DNA from: Helicobacter canis
GTDB taxonomy: Bacteria; Campylobacterota; Campylobacteria; Campylobacterales; Helicobacteraceae
Length of the DNA stretch: 64,000 nt
Reading direction: 5' to 3'
Assembly (NCBI RefSeq): GCF_008693005.1
Contig: NZ_VXKE01000016.1
Coordinates: 1-64,000 of the forward strand
Shown here: one piece after another, positions 9,722-19,092 of the stretch
Layout: every line of letters begins with the position of its first letter
How positions within the stretch are numbered: the first letter of the stretch is position 1
Notes under the pieces: model-generated
Databases searched by the model: none
Seen by the model: the letters and a program-made list of their open reading frames with translations, nothing else
Told to the model about the DNA's origin: nothing
Made by a program: the position numbers and the translations under genes

Positions 9722-10813
9722 ATGCTTTTAGAAGAAAATCTAGCCCAAGCCAACAATGGGCAAAAAATCAGTGCAAAAGGCTATGCAGTTACGCACAAAG
9801 ATGACACATTTAAGCCCTTTAACTTCACTCGCCACGCGATGGGCGAGAATGATATTTTACTTGAGATTCTGTATGCTGGAATCTGCCATAGCGATATACA
9901 CTCTGCTAGAAGTGAATGGAGGAAGGGAATCTACCCTATGGTCCCCGGGCACGAGATAGCTGGGCGTGTGGTAGCTGTGGGTAAAAATGTGAGTAAGTTT
10001 AAGATCGGCGATTATGCGGGGGTTGGCTGTATGGTAAATTCCTGCGGTGAGTGCGCTGCGTGTAAGCAAAGTCAAGAGCAGTTTTGCGAGAATGGCAAGG
10101 CGGTTTTTACCTATGATTGCCTTGATTGCTTCCACGATAATGCCCCAACTTATGGGGGCTACTCAAACAATATCGTTGTGAGTGAAAACTTTGCGATAAA
10201 AGTGCCGCAAAATGCCCCACTAGACAAGGTCGCTCCACTGCTTTGTGCAGGTATCACCACTTATAGCCCCTTAAAATTTAGCAAGATAAAAAGGGGCGAT
10301 AAAGTCGCAGTAGCAGGCTTTGGCGGACTTGGGCTTATGGCGGTGAAATACGCCCTATATCTTGGGGCGGAAGTGAGTGTGTTTGCACGAAATACACTTA
10401 AGGCTCAAGAGGCTAAGAATCTAGGTGTCAAAGCCCTTTACACTGCTACAAGTGAGTGCAAAGAGCGATTTGACTTTATCATTTCTACCATTCCTACGGC
10501 TTATGATGTCAATAGCTATGTGGATTTGCTGAAGTTTGGCGGTGAAATGGCAATTGTTGGGCTGCCGCCTGTGGAGCTAAAAACGCATATTGATGTAACA
10601 AGGCTTGTTTTTTCTGCGGGTAAAAAGGTGTATGGCTCACTTATTGGCGGCATAAAAGAGACGCAAGAAATGCTAGATATTTCCGTGCAGCAGGGAATCT
10701 ACCCAGAAGTAGAAGTCATTAGCGTAAATGATATCAATACAGCTTATGAAAATCTCACAAGTGGCAAGGCAAAATTCCGCTATGTGATTGATATGAAAAG
10801 CTTGGAGGGGTAG
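9722..10813 (+). CDS. Zinc-dependent NAD(P) alcohol dehydrogenase (cinnamyl-alcohol dehydrogenase/YahK type)
   Basis: 363-residue medium-chain dehydrogenase that interconverts alcohols and aldehydes in the cytosol, probably with NADP(H). Catalytic zinc ligands are in AGICHSDIH and GHEIAG. The structural zinc loop is SCGECAACKQSQEQFC, and the Rossmann nucleotide site is VAGFGGLGLMAVKYA. The CLDCFHDNAPTYGGYS segment is typical of the CAD/YahK branch. The start is the ATG at 9722 behind AAGGAG; an in-frame TTG at 9707 lies before that site. H. pylori has a homologue of this subclass. It is apparently a single-gene unit with its own promoter. Confidence 0.88.
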   Translation: MLLEENLAQANNGQKISAKGYAVTHKDDTFKPFNFTRHAMGENDILLEILYAGICHSDIHSARSEWRKGIYPMVPGHEIAGRVVAVGKNVSKFKIGDYAGVGCMVNSCGECAACKQSQEQFCENGKAVFTYDCLDCFHDNAPTYGGYSNNIVVSENFAIKVPQNAPLDKVAPLLCAGITTYSPLKFSKIKRGDKVAVAGFGGLGLMAVKYALYLGAEVSVFARNTLKAQEAKNLGVKALYTATSECKERFDFIISTIPTAYDVNSYVDLLKFGGEMAIVGLPPVELKTHIDVTRLVFSAGKKVYGSLIGGIKETQEMLDISVQQGIYPEVEVISVNDINTAYENLTSGKAKFRYVIDMKSLEG

Positions 10814-11088
10814 TGCGGCTCTAGGCTAGAGTCTAAAAGGCTAGAATCTAAGAGATAGATTCACAAGGCTTGCTGTAAGGGTGTCCCTAGAGCCTGCCTC
10901 TAGCCCTAGCTTAGCGTTATCACTTTGATCTTGCGCGTTTAGATTCTAGTAGATTCTAGCTAGAATCTACTTTTTGTCATTGCGAGCCGACAACGGCGGC
11001 GTGGCAAAGCGTAGCTTCTTTAGAATCCATACTAGAATCTACCTTTAAGGGATCTCAAGCTACCTAGAATCTAGGCAGCTTGAGCGCA
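10814..11088. repeat. Gene-free repeat cluster between convergent genes, with terminal hairpin
   Basis: About 275 bases without a gene. It contains at least eight TAGAATC/GATTCTA units, a TCATTGCGAG...GTGGCAAAGCGTAGC repeat at 10976-11016, and at 11054-11084 an inverted repeat (CTCAAGCT...AGCTTGAG around CCTAGAATCTAGG) that could terminate the chemoreceptor mRNA read from the minus strand, though no clean T run follows. Confidence 0.6.
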
Positions 11089-13167
11089 TTAGAATTTCTT
11101 GGTATTGACATCTTTGATGATTTCTTCTGCGATGTCGCCGACTTTTTGCGTGATGTCGTTTGTATGGCTGGCGATGGTGGCGTTCTCTTGGGTCGATCCC
11201 TCGATTTGGGCGATAGACTCATTGATCTGCGCTAGCCCTTCGGTCTGCTCTTTGATAGACTCGCTCATATCTACGATACTTTGGGCAAGCAGATTGACAT
11301 TGGCTTCAATCTCGCCTAGAGACTTTGTAGTGCGCTCTGCAAGCTTGCGCACTTCATCTGCCACCACGGCAAAGCCCCGCCCGTGCTCTCCAGCGCGCGC
11401 TGCTTCAATGGCGGCATTCAACGCTAGCAAGTTTGTTTGGTCAGCGATGTCTTTGATAATGCCCACGATATTGCGGATATCTTCTGTCTGCTGGGTTACT
11501 TCTTGTGCCTTGGAGCTGACATTTTGCATAGAGGAGCTGATTTCTTCCACGGCGGTGGCACTCTGCCCTAGTGCTGCTGCTTGCTGGGAGCTAGACTCTG
11601 TGAGCCGCTGCATAGACTCTGCTAGCTCGTTTGATCGCTCATTGAGCGAGTTGGCAAAGCTTGCTGAAGAGTTGAGCATTTTCTTAATCTCCTGCCCCAA
11701 AGTATTGGTTACAAGCTCGACTCGCCCATTTGCATTGGCGATCTCTGTGGTGAAGTCAAGCCTTACAAAGCTATCAAACACGCGCTGGATTTCGTTCATA
11801 TCGCGCCCGATGTGGTTCTGCAAGACATCGAGCATAGCATTTAGGACATTTTTTAGCTCCACTAGCTGGGGGTTATGGGGTATAGCGGCGATCCTAGCAC
11901 TAAACTTGCCAGACTCTATATCCTTGGCAGTTTGGGCAGACTGGGCGATTGCCTGCTTATCTTGCTCTAAGCCTTTTTGCGTGTTGGCGATATTTTGGTT
12001 AATCGCTAGCACCATACCGCCTATCTCGTCATTTGCCTTTGGGGTTACAAGGCTAGGCGGCGTGCTTGTTTCGTGGTTTAGGTATTTGAAGAAATTTACT
12101 AGCAGATTTGAGACGACTTTGAGCCGCGAGACTACTGCTTGCTTGATGTAGAAAAACACAGAGATGATCACAATCAGCAGGGAAATCACCACGCATAGCA
12201 CGATCAAATTGCGCAGAGAATACACCGGCTGCATAATCACATCTAGCGGGGCTACCACCATAGCACTCCAATATGTCCCTGTGTTGTAGAGCTGCAAGGA
12301 GGATAGCCCTACTAGCGCGTCTCTTTTGTCTATGGTTTTGTATTCATAAATGCCTGAGTCGTGAGCTTTGGCGACTTGCTTTAGGGCTTGGGCGTGCTCA
12401 TCGGTATTGACTTCTAAAATGTTTTTGCCAAGCGCGTCTTGGCTTGGATGCACGCCTATATCGCCATCTTCTGTCATTATGAAGCGATAGTCTCCATCAA
12501 ACACGCTCAAATTGCCATTTTGCATCCAAGAATTTACTCGATCCATACTTATCACTAGCCCCAAGACCCCTATAACCCTGCCTTGTTTGTCTTTGATAGG
12601 GATATTGAGCCCAGAGAGTAGCTTCTGCCCCTTGCCATCAAGATCGGCGAAAGTCGGTGTGCCGATGGTGTTGCCCTGTGTTTTTAGGGCTTTTTGCAGA
12701 CTTTGGGACTGCAGGATTTGCTCGCTTGCTGGGATTGTGTATAGCCCGCCTTTGTTGTCGATATCGCTATCGCCTCGCACGATCATAAACTCGCCGTTTT
12801 TCAGGGTGTTGATAGACTTGGAGGGCTTGAAGTGCTTAAGATACAAGTAGCCGAAGTTGGCGTTGTCGTTGGCATCTAGCATATCTTCGATGACTTTTTC
12901 TAGCTCGGCTTCTGTGGCTGTGCCGCCACTCAAATTTGCCTCGATAGAGTTATGCACGCCATCAAGAAATGCGAAGGTTTGATTCACACTTCCCCTAAGC
13001 AAATTGCTCATACGCAAGGAGACATTGCTAAGGAGCTTTTGCGCCTCGCGCTTTTGGATAGCGGTGGAAGAGCCGATGATGACGAAAGTCATAGTCGCCA
13101 TACATACGATGATGATAGCAGCAAGTAGTAGCGATACTCTTGTGCCTAGGTTTAGGTTTTTTAGCAT
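11089..13167 (-). CDS. Methyl-accepting chemotaxis protein (Cache-type receptor)
   Basis: 692-residue transmembrane chemoreceptor. TM1 lies at about residues 10-32 and TM2 at about 320-342. Between them is a periplasmic double-Cache-like ligand domain containing [12 protein letters not shown] and [20 protein letters not shown] and coiled-coil methylation regions follow, and the kinase-binding hairpin tip reads [20 protein letters not shown] near 570-600. The ATG at 13167 is preceded by AGGAGG; upstream in-frame starts lack this. The ligand cannot be predicted. It is monocistronic, with an unusual A/T homopolymer in its promoter. Confidence 0.92.
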   Translation of the reverse strand: MLKNLNLGTRVSLLLAAIIIVCMATMTFVIIGSSTAIQKREAQKLLSNVSLRMSNLLRGSVNQTFAFLDGVHNSIEANLSGGTATEAELEKVIEDMLDANDNANFGYLYLKHFKPSKSINTLKNGEFMIVRGDSDIDNKGGLYTIPASEQILQSQSLQKALKTQGNTIGTPTFADLDGKGQKLLSGLNIPIKDKQGRVIGVLGLVISMDRVNSWMQNGNLSVFDGDYRFIMTEDGDIGVHPSQDALGKNILEVNTDEHAQALKQVAKAHDSGIYEYKTIDKRDALVGLSSLQLYNTGTYWSAMVVAPLDVIMQPVYSLRNLIVLCVVISLLIVIISVFFYIKQAVVSRLKVVSNLLVNFFKYLNHETSTPPSLVTPKANDEIGGMVLAINQNIANTQKGLEQDKQAIAQSAQTAKDIESGKFSARIAAIPHNPQLVELKNVLNAMLDVLQNHIGRDMNEIQRVFDSFVRLDFTTEIANANGRVELVTNTLGQEIKKMLNSSASFANSLNERSNELAESMQRLTESSSQQAAALGQSATAVEEISSSMQNVSSKAQEVTQQTEDIRNIVGIIKDIADQTNLLALNAAIEAARAGEHGRGFAVVADEVRKLAERTTKSLGEIEANVNLLAQSIVDMSESIKEQTEGLAQINESIAQIEGSTQENATIASHTNDITQKVGDIAEEIIKDVNTKKF

Positions 13168-13220
13168 AGAAGCCTCCTGTAAGTTTTGCAGTGATTTTGG
13201 TAAAAGCAAAAGCCAAAAGC

Positions 13221-13269
13221 ATTGTAAAGCTATAAACCGCAGAATTTAACACAAAAAAAAAAAAAAAAA
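13221..13269 (-). promoter_or_regulatory. Chemoreceptor promoter with a 17-base T tract
   Basis: On the minus strand TACAAT (13226-13221) is a likely -10. A run of 17 T (A17 on the + strand, 13253-13269) lies about 26 bases upstream of it, in the -35/UP region. Variable T tracts at this position tune expression of H. pylori genes such as sabA; the analogy is an inference. Confidence 0.5.
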
Positions 13270-13372
13270 CGCAAGGAAGACCAAGAAAACTTGCCATATT
13301 TTTCACACTGCTTGCTATAAAGTGGCATTTTGCACTTATTTTGTGCGAGGTAGAATCTAAAAAGGCTAGATT

Positions 13373-14161
13373 CTACCCTTGTGAGTCTTGCGGGTCTAAA
13401 AACCGCTCATCGCTAAAGCTATTTGCGTGCAAGTTACTAAAGGCGTTTTTGAGCGATTTGAATAAAAGTGGATTCTCAAGCTCGAGGTTTTCTAGCATTT
13501 TTTTGGTATTTGCCCTAGATTTTGGGCGTTTATCTTCAGGGAGCCAATTTATGGGGCAGTTGCAATCAGGGGCTATGTAGATGTTGTTATTAGCGATAAA
13601 GTCGCGGATCTGCCGCTCGCGCACAAAAATCATCGGGCGCAGGACATACAAGCCATTTTGCGCGCGATAAATGGGCGGCATAGAGCGCAGCGCGCCATTA
13701 AAGCTAAGATTCATAAAAAAGCTCTCCACCGCATCATCTAAGTGATGTCCTAGGGCGATTTTATTAAAGCCGCCCTCAAGGGCAAGTGTGTAGAGACTGC
13801 CTCGGCGCATCCTAGAGCAAAAGCTGCAGTAAATTGTCCCCTCTCTTTTGTGCTCTTCTAAAATCTTATAAATATCTGTGCGGATTCGCTCATAGGGGAT
13901 ATTGTTTTGCTCACAATACTTGATGATATACTCATACTCCCCACCCCTGCCATAATCAATCGTAACTGCCTTAAAGTCGAAAGAGAAAGGCGCGTGCTTC
14001 TTCATATACGCAAGGATTGTGGCAAGTAGCATAGAGTCCTTGCCCCCACTTAGCCCTAGTAGGATTCTATCGCCCTCTTGGATTAGGCGGTATTTGGCAT
14101 TGGTGCGCCCTACGATGTTTAAGATCTTTTTGCTAATGGTGGGAGTGATGGGGGCTGTCAT
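13373..14161 (-). CDS. ttcA: tRNA 2-thiocytidine biosynthesis protein TtcA
   Basis: 262-residue ATP-dependent, iron-sulfur-containing tRNA thiolase for cytidine 32. The PP-loop LLGLSGGKDSMLL lies near residues 31-43. The cluster-ligand pair is in YCSFCSRMRRG near 110-120, and a further Cys pair is in APDCNCPINWLPEDKRP near 200. LGHHLDDAVESFFMNL is the expected family motif. The ATG at 14161 overlaps the stop of the upstream MFS gene by four bases. The same MFS-TtcA pair occurs in H. pylori (HP1181-HP1182). Confidence 0.87.
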   Translation of the reverse strand: MTAPITPTISKKILNIVGRTNAKYRLIQEGDRILLGLSGGKDSMLLATILAYMKKHAPFSFDFKAVTIDYGRGGEYEYIIKYCEQNNIPYERIRTDIYKILEEHKREGTIYCSFCSRMRRGSLYTLALEGGFNKIALGHHLDDAVESFFMNLSFNGALRSMPPIYRAQNGLYVLRPMIFVRERQIRDFIANNNIYIAPDCNCPINWLPEDKRPKSRANTKKMLENLELENPLLFKSLKNAFSNLHANSFSDERFLDPQDSQG

Positions 14162-15492
14162 TGGGGCTTCTTTATGGTGCTGGCTAGCTCTTGTGCGCTT
14201 TGTGCGCTAAGAATATCGCTCTTATATTTCAGGACGATCACGCCTTCTGTGTCGTTGGTATAGACTTCGATAATGCCTTCTTTAGATTCTAGGGTAGAGA
14301 TCTTGCTGCGATCATACTCGCTTATGGGGAGGTAGAGGTTTTTCTGCTTAGTGGGGCTTGCTAGCAGAGCAAAAGAGCCTAGCCATAGCACACAAATCAC
14401 TGCGACAATAATCCCTATCCACATAATCCCTAAATGGTGGTATAGCACACCGCCTAGCACACCCCCTGCAAACGACCCTGCATACGCATAGGTGGTAAAG
14501 ACTCCCAATGCCCTGCCTCTCTCGTGAGCCTTAGCATACTTGCTTGTGAGCGATTGCATAATAGGCTCTAAAGTCGCAAAGCCTATGAAAAACAGCACGA
14601 TCCCTACGACAAATAGCCATAAATAATTCTCCGCCCCACCAATAGCAAGCAAAATATATGCGAGCAAAAACAGCCCCACACCATAGCCTAGCACGAGCTT
14701 CGCCCTGCCATATTTCTCTGCCAAAATACTCGCAGGTGCTAGGGCGAAAATCCCACAAAGTGCCGCTGGAGTGTAGATCTTCCATAAATCTTCTTTATGC
14801 GCTCCTAGCTCATTGACAAAGCACAGAGGGATTACGACAAAAATCAAAGTCATAAACATCTTTTCTAAAAATGAGCTGCAATTCATAATGGTGAGATTGC
14901 GATTGCGCGCGCTTTTTTGCGGGGCTTGCTCAAAGGAGTAGGAGATTTTGGGCGTGGGGGGGACTTTGAGCGCAAGCAGGAGCATTGAAATAAGCGTGAG
15001 TGCAGCAGTAAGCCAGAAAAGCCACGCCACACCGACATAGCCACCGATGATTGGACCAATAAGCATAGCAAGCGTAAAGCTAGCAAATATCCCCCCACCC
15101 ATAATCGCCATAGCTCCTGTGCGCTGCTCTTCTCGCACAAGATCAGTGATCTGCGCGCTAACTACACCGCCAATCGCGCCCGCCCCTTGGATAAATCGCC
15201 CAAGAATGAGTAGGTAAATATTATCGGCTAGTGCGCAAATAACAGAGCCTATAAGGAAGATAAAAAGCCCTGCCATAACGACCTTTTTGCGATCGATTTT
15301 ATCGCTTAGGATTCCAAAGGGCGTTTGAAAGATGATTTGCGTAAGATATGCCCCGCCCACAGCAAGCCCTAGCAAAATCGCGGAAGTCTCGCCAAACTCT
15401 GTCGCATACAAAGAAATAACCGGAAGCACGATAAAAAGCCCCAAAAATCGCAGAAATACCACGAAGCTTAGGGGAAGAATTGCCTTGAACAT
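14158..15492 (-). CDS. MFS multidrug efflux transporter (HP1181-like)
   Basis: 444 residues with 12 predicted membrane helices. The major-facilitator loop FGILSDKIDRKKVVMAG lies between helices 2 and 3, and an FIQGAGAIGGVVSAQI pattern in helix 4-5 is typical of drug:proton antiporters. A soluble tail of about 55 residues (from LPISEYDRSKI) follows the last helix. The ATG at 15492 has AAGGA upstream. Translational coupling to ttcA (ATGA-type overlap) suggests one operon. The substrate is unknown. Confidence 0.85.
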   Translation of the reverse strand: MFKAILPLSFVVFLRFLGLFIVLPVISLYATEFGETSAILLGLAVGGAYLTQIIFQTPFGILSDKIDRKKVVMAGLFIFLIGSVICALADNIYLLILGRFIQGAGAIGGVVSAQITDLVREEQRTGAMAIMGGGIFASFTLAMLIGPIIGGYVGVAWLFWLTAALTLISMLLLALKVPPTPKISYSFEQAPQKSARNRNLTIMNCSSFLEKMFMTLIFVVIPLCFVNELGAHKEDLWKIYTPAALCGIFALAPASILAEKYGRAKLVLGYGVGLFLLAYILLAIGGAENYLWLFVVGIVLFFIGFATLEPIMQSLTSKYAKAHERGRALGVFTTYAYAGSFAGGVLGGVLYHHLGIMWIGIIVAVICVLWLGSFALLASPTKQKNLYLPISEYDRSKISTLESKEGIIEVYTNDTEGVIVLKYKSDILSAQSAQELASTIKKPQ

Positions 15493-15528
15493 TCGATAAT
15501 CCTTGAGTCAAGTTGTGTTAAATCTGCT

Positions 15529-15534
15529 ATTATA
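15529..15534 (-). promoter_or_regulatory. Candidate -10 box for the MFS-ttcA operon
   Basis: TATAAT on the minus strand, 37 bases upstream of the MFS start codon, in the divergent gap with rdgB. Confidence 0.5.
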
Positions 15535-15612
15535 GCTGGTTTTTATCAAAGCTTGGCTTGCAGTGCTTTAGGGACTTATCATATACATTAAAGAATACAT
15601 TAGGAGATTTTG

Positions 15613-16236
15613 ATGTTTCAATTTATTGTTGCTAGTGGGAATAATGGCAAAATCCGCGAGATCCGCGAAATGCTTGGAGATTTGGGGCAGGTGCTTAGCC
15701 AAAAGGAGGCAAATATCCTGCTAGAGCCTGAAGAGTGGGGGACGACTTTTAGAGAAAATGCGCTAATCAAGGCAAAATCCGTGTTTAACGCCTTGCCCGG
15801 GAATCTCTATAGCGTGTTTGTGATCGCTGATGATAGTGGGATTTGTGTCGATGCGCTAGGTGGTGAGCCCGGAGTCAAAAGCGCGCGCTATGCTAGCACC
15901 ACGCATAGAAATGCCGAAGATGGCGCGAACCGCTGCAAGCTTATCATCGAGCTAGAGAAGCGTGGTGTCGCTAGCTCAAAGGCGCAGTTTGTTACTTGTA
16001 TGGCGTTGGTGGGGGTGGGATCGCGCGGCGAGTATGTGGAGTATGTGGCAAATGGTGTGTGTGAGGGCGAAGTCATCAACCACGAAAGGGGGCATAATGG
16101 CTTTGGCTATGACTCGATGTTTATCCCAGATGGATTCTCACAAACTCTAGCAGAGCTACCCTCTGAAGTGAAAAACTCTCTCTCCCACCGCTACAAAGCC
16201 TTGCAGCAGATCCGCGATCGCCTAGTCCACGCCTAG
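15613..16236 (+). CDS. rdgB: Non-canonical purine NTP pyrophosphatase (RdgB/HAM1)
   Basis: 207-residue house-cleaning enzyme that hydrolyses (d)ITP and XTP to monophosphates. Family motifs: VASGNNGKIREIREML at the N-terminus (substrate-binding SxNxxK-like loop), DDSGICVDALGGEPGVKSAR with the catalytic Asp, GFGYDSMFIPDG, and SHRYKAL near the end. The ATG at 15613 follows TAGGAG by the right distance; the TTG one codon earlier is not needed. It is followed after 27 bases by the GtrA-family gene. Confidence 0.93.
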   Translation: MFQFIVASGNNGKIREIREMLGDLGQVLSQKEANILLEPEEWGTTFRENALIKAKSVFNALPGNLYSVFVIADDSGICVDALGGEPGVKSARYASTTHRNAEDGANRCKLIIELEKRGVASSKAQFVTCMALVGVGSRGEYVEYVANGVCEGEVINHERGHNGFGYDSMFIPDGFSQTLAELPSEVKNSLSHRYKALQQIRDRLVHA

Positions 16237-16263
16237 AATCTAGCCAAGCTATGGGAATCTAGC

Positions 16264-16641
16264 GTGAAAAGAGTGCTACAAACAAGCGCGGTGAAATATG
16301 CCATTGTCGGTGGGATCAATACCCTTGTGTGCTGGGTGGTGATCCTTGCGCTTACTTGGCTTAGTGTGCTGCCAGAGATCGCCAATATGCTTGGCTATGC
16401 CGTGGGCTTTGCCAACTCCTACTTCCTTAATAAAAAATTCACCTTCAAATCCACCAACTCCCACAAGCAAGATCTTATCCGCTTTGGCGTGGCTATGGGG
16501 CTAGCATATCTCATCAATCTAGGTGTGCTGATCCTGTGCTATCGAGTGTTATTGATAGATAAGTATGTCGCGCAAATTATCGCGGCGGTGTTTTATACGA
16601 TAAGTGGGTATGTTATTAGCAAGTTTTGGGCGTTTAGATAG
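16264..16641 (+). CDS. GtrA family membrane protein
   Basis: 125-residue protein with four membrane helices and the GtrA pattern: YAIVGGINTLVCWVV in helix 1 and GYAVGFANSYFLNKKFTFK between helices 2 and 3. GtrA proteins move polyprenyl-linked sugars across the inner membrane or assist glycosyl transfer. The GTG at 16264 is the only reasonable start. No glycosyltransferase partner is adjacent, so the pathway served is open. Confidence 0.85.
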   Translation: MKRVLQTSAVKYAIVGGINTLVCWVVILALTWLSVLPEIANMLGYAVGFANSYFLNKKFTFKSTNSHKQDLIRFGVAMGLAYLINLGVLILCYRVLLIDKYVAQIIAAVFYTISGYVISKFWAFR

Positions 16642-16789
16642 TCTTGGGTGTTGAGGGTTGCTTGGGTGGATTCAGCTTTGAGCGATTCATCTTTAGTAAT
16701 CCTTAGAATCATTTATCTTAAATCAGCCTAGCCCTAGAATCCTTGTTTGCAATCGCAAGTCTTAGTGTATCCACGCAAGCTTGTAATTA

Positions 16790-16805
16790 TGGAACTTTTT
16801 TTGCT
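16790..16805 (+). promoter_or_regulatory. Sigma-54 (RpoN) promoter of the hook operon
   Basis: TGGAAC, five T, then TTGCT. The GG of the -24 element and the GC of the -12 element start exactly 12 bases apart. It lies 35 bases upstream of the fliK GTG. Helicobacter middle flagellar genes are RpoN/FlgR dependent, and the flgR activator is encoded in this same window. Confidence 0.85.
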
Positions 16806-16839
16806 TTGAACTTGGGAAATTTGAAGCGAAGGACCAATC

Positions 16840-19071
16840 GTGCTAGAGCAAGTAAGTCATATCGAAGCGGTGAAAAAGACCCCATTTCCCATAGATTCTC
16901 CAAAGGCAAAGCCTAGTAGTAAGGGCGGTGCAGAGCCTGCGCCAGACTTTAAAAGCGTGCTTGAAAAATCACTACAAGAGCAAGCACACACTTCCGCCCC
17001 CACGGCAAATGCCAAAGCTAGTGCGCAACATCTACAAGCTGCCCAAAAGCTTGCCAAAGAGCCTGCAAGCCCACAAGCTAGCACCAAGCAAATTAGCACC
17101 AAGCAAATTAGCACAAAGATAGAGAGTCCAAGCACTGCTAATGCACTCCCAAGCACCACTGCAACGCCTAGTGCGCCTACTTCTGCTCCATTAGCCCCCA
17201 AGGGTGAGCCGCTAGGTGTAAGCAAAGAAGCACCCCAAATGCTAGCCCAAGCCCTAGAATCCAGCACGCCAAAGCAAAGTGCTACTCCAAGCCTAAGCCA
17301 AGATAGCGCGCCGCTCCCTGCCCTAGCTCCCAAAGAAGCCCCCCAGCAGAAAAAAAGCTTAAATGATATGGCAAAGCAAGAACCTCAAGAGAGCTTTCTC
17401 TCTAAAATCACGCAAAATGCCAGCAAAGCAGAATCTAGCTCGCAGCCCAAAGCAAGCGGCACAAACGCGCAAGTAGAATCTAGCACACCCAGTGCGCAAG
17501 GAGCTAGCGCGAAGCTAGATTCTAGCGGTGCTAACGACACCGCGCTAGAATCTAATGCGATCCAGCAAGCCCTGCAAGCTAGCGCGCTAGTCGCTGGCGC
17601 ACAAGAAGTAGCCCAAAGCTTAAGCCCTGCAAAGCCTAGTGCGCCAAGCACTCCTGCTGCTCCTACTAGCCCTACTAGCGCACCTTTACAAGATGGCACG
17701 CCAAAAGCCACGCCAGCAAATGCCTTAGCCAAGCCAACGCTAGGTGATGTGGTGCAAAAGGCGCAAGATCTCGGGCTAAACCCTAGCAAAGCAGAATTTA
17801 CCCAGCAAGAAGAGGAGTTTAAAAACTCCGTGCAAGCGCGCACCGGTATTCGCCAAGCCCCAGCAAGTGAAGGGATCAAGCAGTTTTTTGACAAGCAAGA
17901 TGAACAGAGCTTGCGCCCACTTTTTTCTATGCTTAGTGTGGCAAATGCGCTTGATGCAGCAGCGCGCAGAAGCAGTAAGGCTAATCGCATAGAATACGCC
18001 ATTGAGAGCAAGACGGAGAAGATTGCCATCATCAATCGTGGCAAAACCTTGCCTAAAAACATCACAGAATCTAGGCTGAAAAATGAGCGACAAGAGCGAG
18101 TCTTTGAGCAGATACAAAAGGACATTATCGCAGGCAAGGAGCTAGACTTAGAGCAGATAAAGGCAGAGCTTTTTGCTAGCAAGGTAAGCGAGAGTCCAAA
18201 GCCTTTAGCCCAGCCCACTAGCCCAAGCCAGCCAACGCAGAGGCTTGTAAGCACAGCAGCTGCAATGGCTACTCCAGCTTTGGTGCAAGGCGCGCAAGAA
18301 GCATTGAGAGAGTCTCAAAAATCTAGCAAAGATCCAAGGGAGCAAGCCCCACGCGCAAAGGCTAAAGCAGCTCAAACAGCCCAAATGCCAAGCGCAGAAT
18401 CTAGCAAAGATTCTAGCCCACTTCGCGCCGAGCTAGAATCTAGCACACCAAAGGAGCTGGCGCGTGCAATGGAGAGTGAGCTAGAGCTAGCGGATATGGA
18501 GCTACCAAAAGAGCTTGAGCTAGAGAGAGCGCAAGAAAAGTCCCCCAAGTCTGCCAAGCAAGGCGAGCAAAAGGCAGAATCCAAGCTAGAATCTAAACTT
18601 GCTACAAGCGCGGCTCTTGGGGCAAGTGCTATGAAGCAGGAGCTAAGTAAGCCGCAAGTAAGAGAGATGATCACTTCATTTGTCAATCAGTTTGACCAAG
18701 AAGTGAAAAATTTCAAGCCCCCGATGAATAAGATCTCCCTAGAGCTTAATCCAAAAGAGCTAGGCAACATTGAGCTAACTATCACGCAAAGGGGCAATAA
18801 CTTGCATATAAGCGTCATCTCTAATCCCCAAGCGATCACGCTCTTTGCGCAAAATCAGCTAGATTTGCGCCAAAGTCTTATCGCTCAAGGCTTTGATGGT
18901 ATCGATCTAAGCTTCTCGCAAAACTCTAGCGGTGGCTTTGGCAGCGGTAGCCAGAATAATGATCAAGCTAGCAAAGACAATGCACAAGGCGGGCTAGAAT
19001 CTGGGCTTGAGTATATGGCGAAGGATTCTAGCGAGCCTGGTATGGAAATCACCCTACCGCTCTATGCGTAG
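16840..19071 (+). CDS. fliK: Flagellar hook-length control protein FliK
   Basis: 743-residue secreted molecular ruler that measures hook length and switches export specificity. A long, low-complexity Ala/Ser/Pro/Lys-rich N-terminal half (about 1-610) ends in the conserved Flg_hook domain (about 615-700) with KISLELNPKELGNIELTI and FAQNQLDLRQSLIAQG. The GTG start at 16840 has GAAGGA eight bases upstream. Many TAGAATC units are read as ESS or LESS within the disordered part. First gene of fliK-flgD-flgE, the same order as HP0906-HP0908. Confidence 0.9.
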   Translation: MLEQVSHIEAVKKTPFPIDSPKAKPSSKGGAEPAPDFKSVLEKSLQEQAHTSAPTANAKASAQHLQAAQKLAKEPASPQASTKQISTKQISTKIESPSTANALPSTTATPSAPTSAPLAPKGEPLGVSKEAPQMLAQALESSTPKQSATPSLSQDSAPLPALAPKEAPQQKKSLNDMAKQEPQESFLSKITQNASKAESSSQPKASGTNAQVESSTPSAQGASAKLDSSGANDTALESNAIQQALQASALVAGAQEVAQSLSPAKPSAPSTPAAPTSPTSAPLQDGTPKATPANALAKPTLGDVVQKAQDLGLNPSKAEFTQQEEEFKNSVQARTGIRQAPASEGIKQFFDKQDEQSLRPLFSMLSVANALDAAARRSSKANRIEYAIESKTEKIAIINRGKTLPKNITESRLKNERQERVFEQIQKDIIAGKELDLEQIKAELFASKVSESPKPLAQPTSPSQPTQRLVSTAAAMATPALVQGAQEALRESQKSSKDPREQAPRAKAKAAQTAQMPSAESSKDSSPLRAELESSTPKELARAMESELELADMELPKELELERAQEKSPKSAKQGEQKAESKLESKLATSAALGASAMKQELSKPQVREMITSFVNQFDQEVKNFKPPMNKISLELNPKELGNIELTITQRGNNLHISVISNPQAITLFAQNQLDLRQSLIAQGFDGIDLSFSQNSSGGFGSGSQNNDQASKDNAQGGLESGLEYMAKDSSEPGMEITLPLYA

Positions 19072-19092
19072 AATCTAAATTAAGGAGAGAGT

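Noticed and set aside
11099-12151. Long open frame (350 codons) on the + strand opposite the chemoreceptor
   Set aside because: Antisense shadow of a clear chemoreceptor gene; Ser/Ala-rich, no family signature and no ribosome site.
17385-18254. Long open frame opposite fliK
   Set aside because: Arises from the codon bias of the low-complexity FliK region; no recognisable domain.
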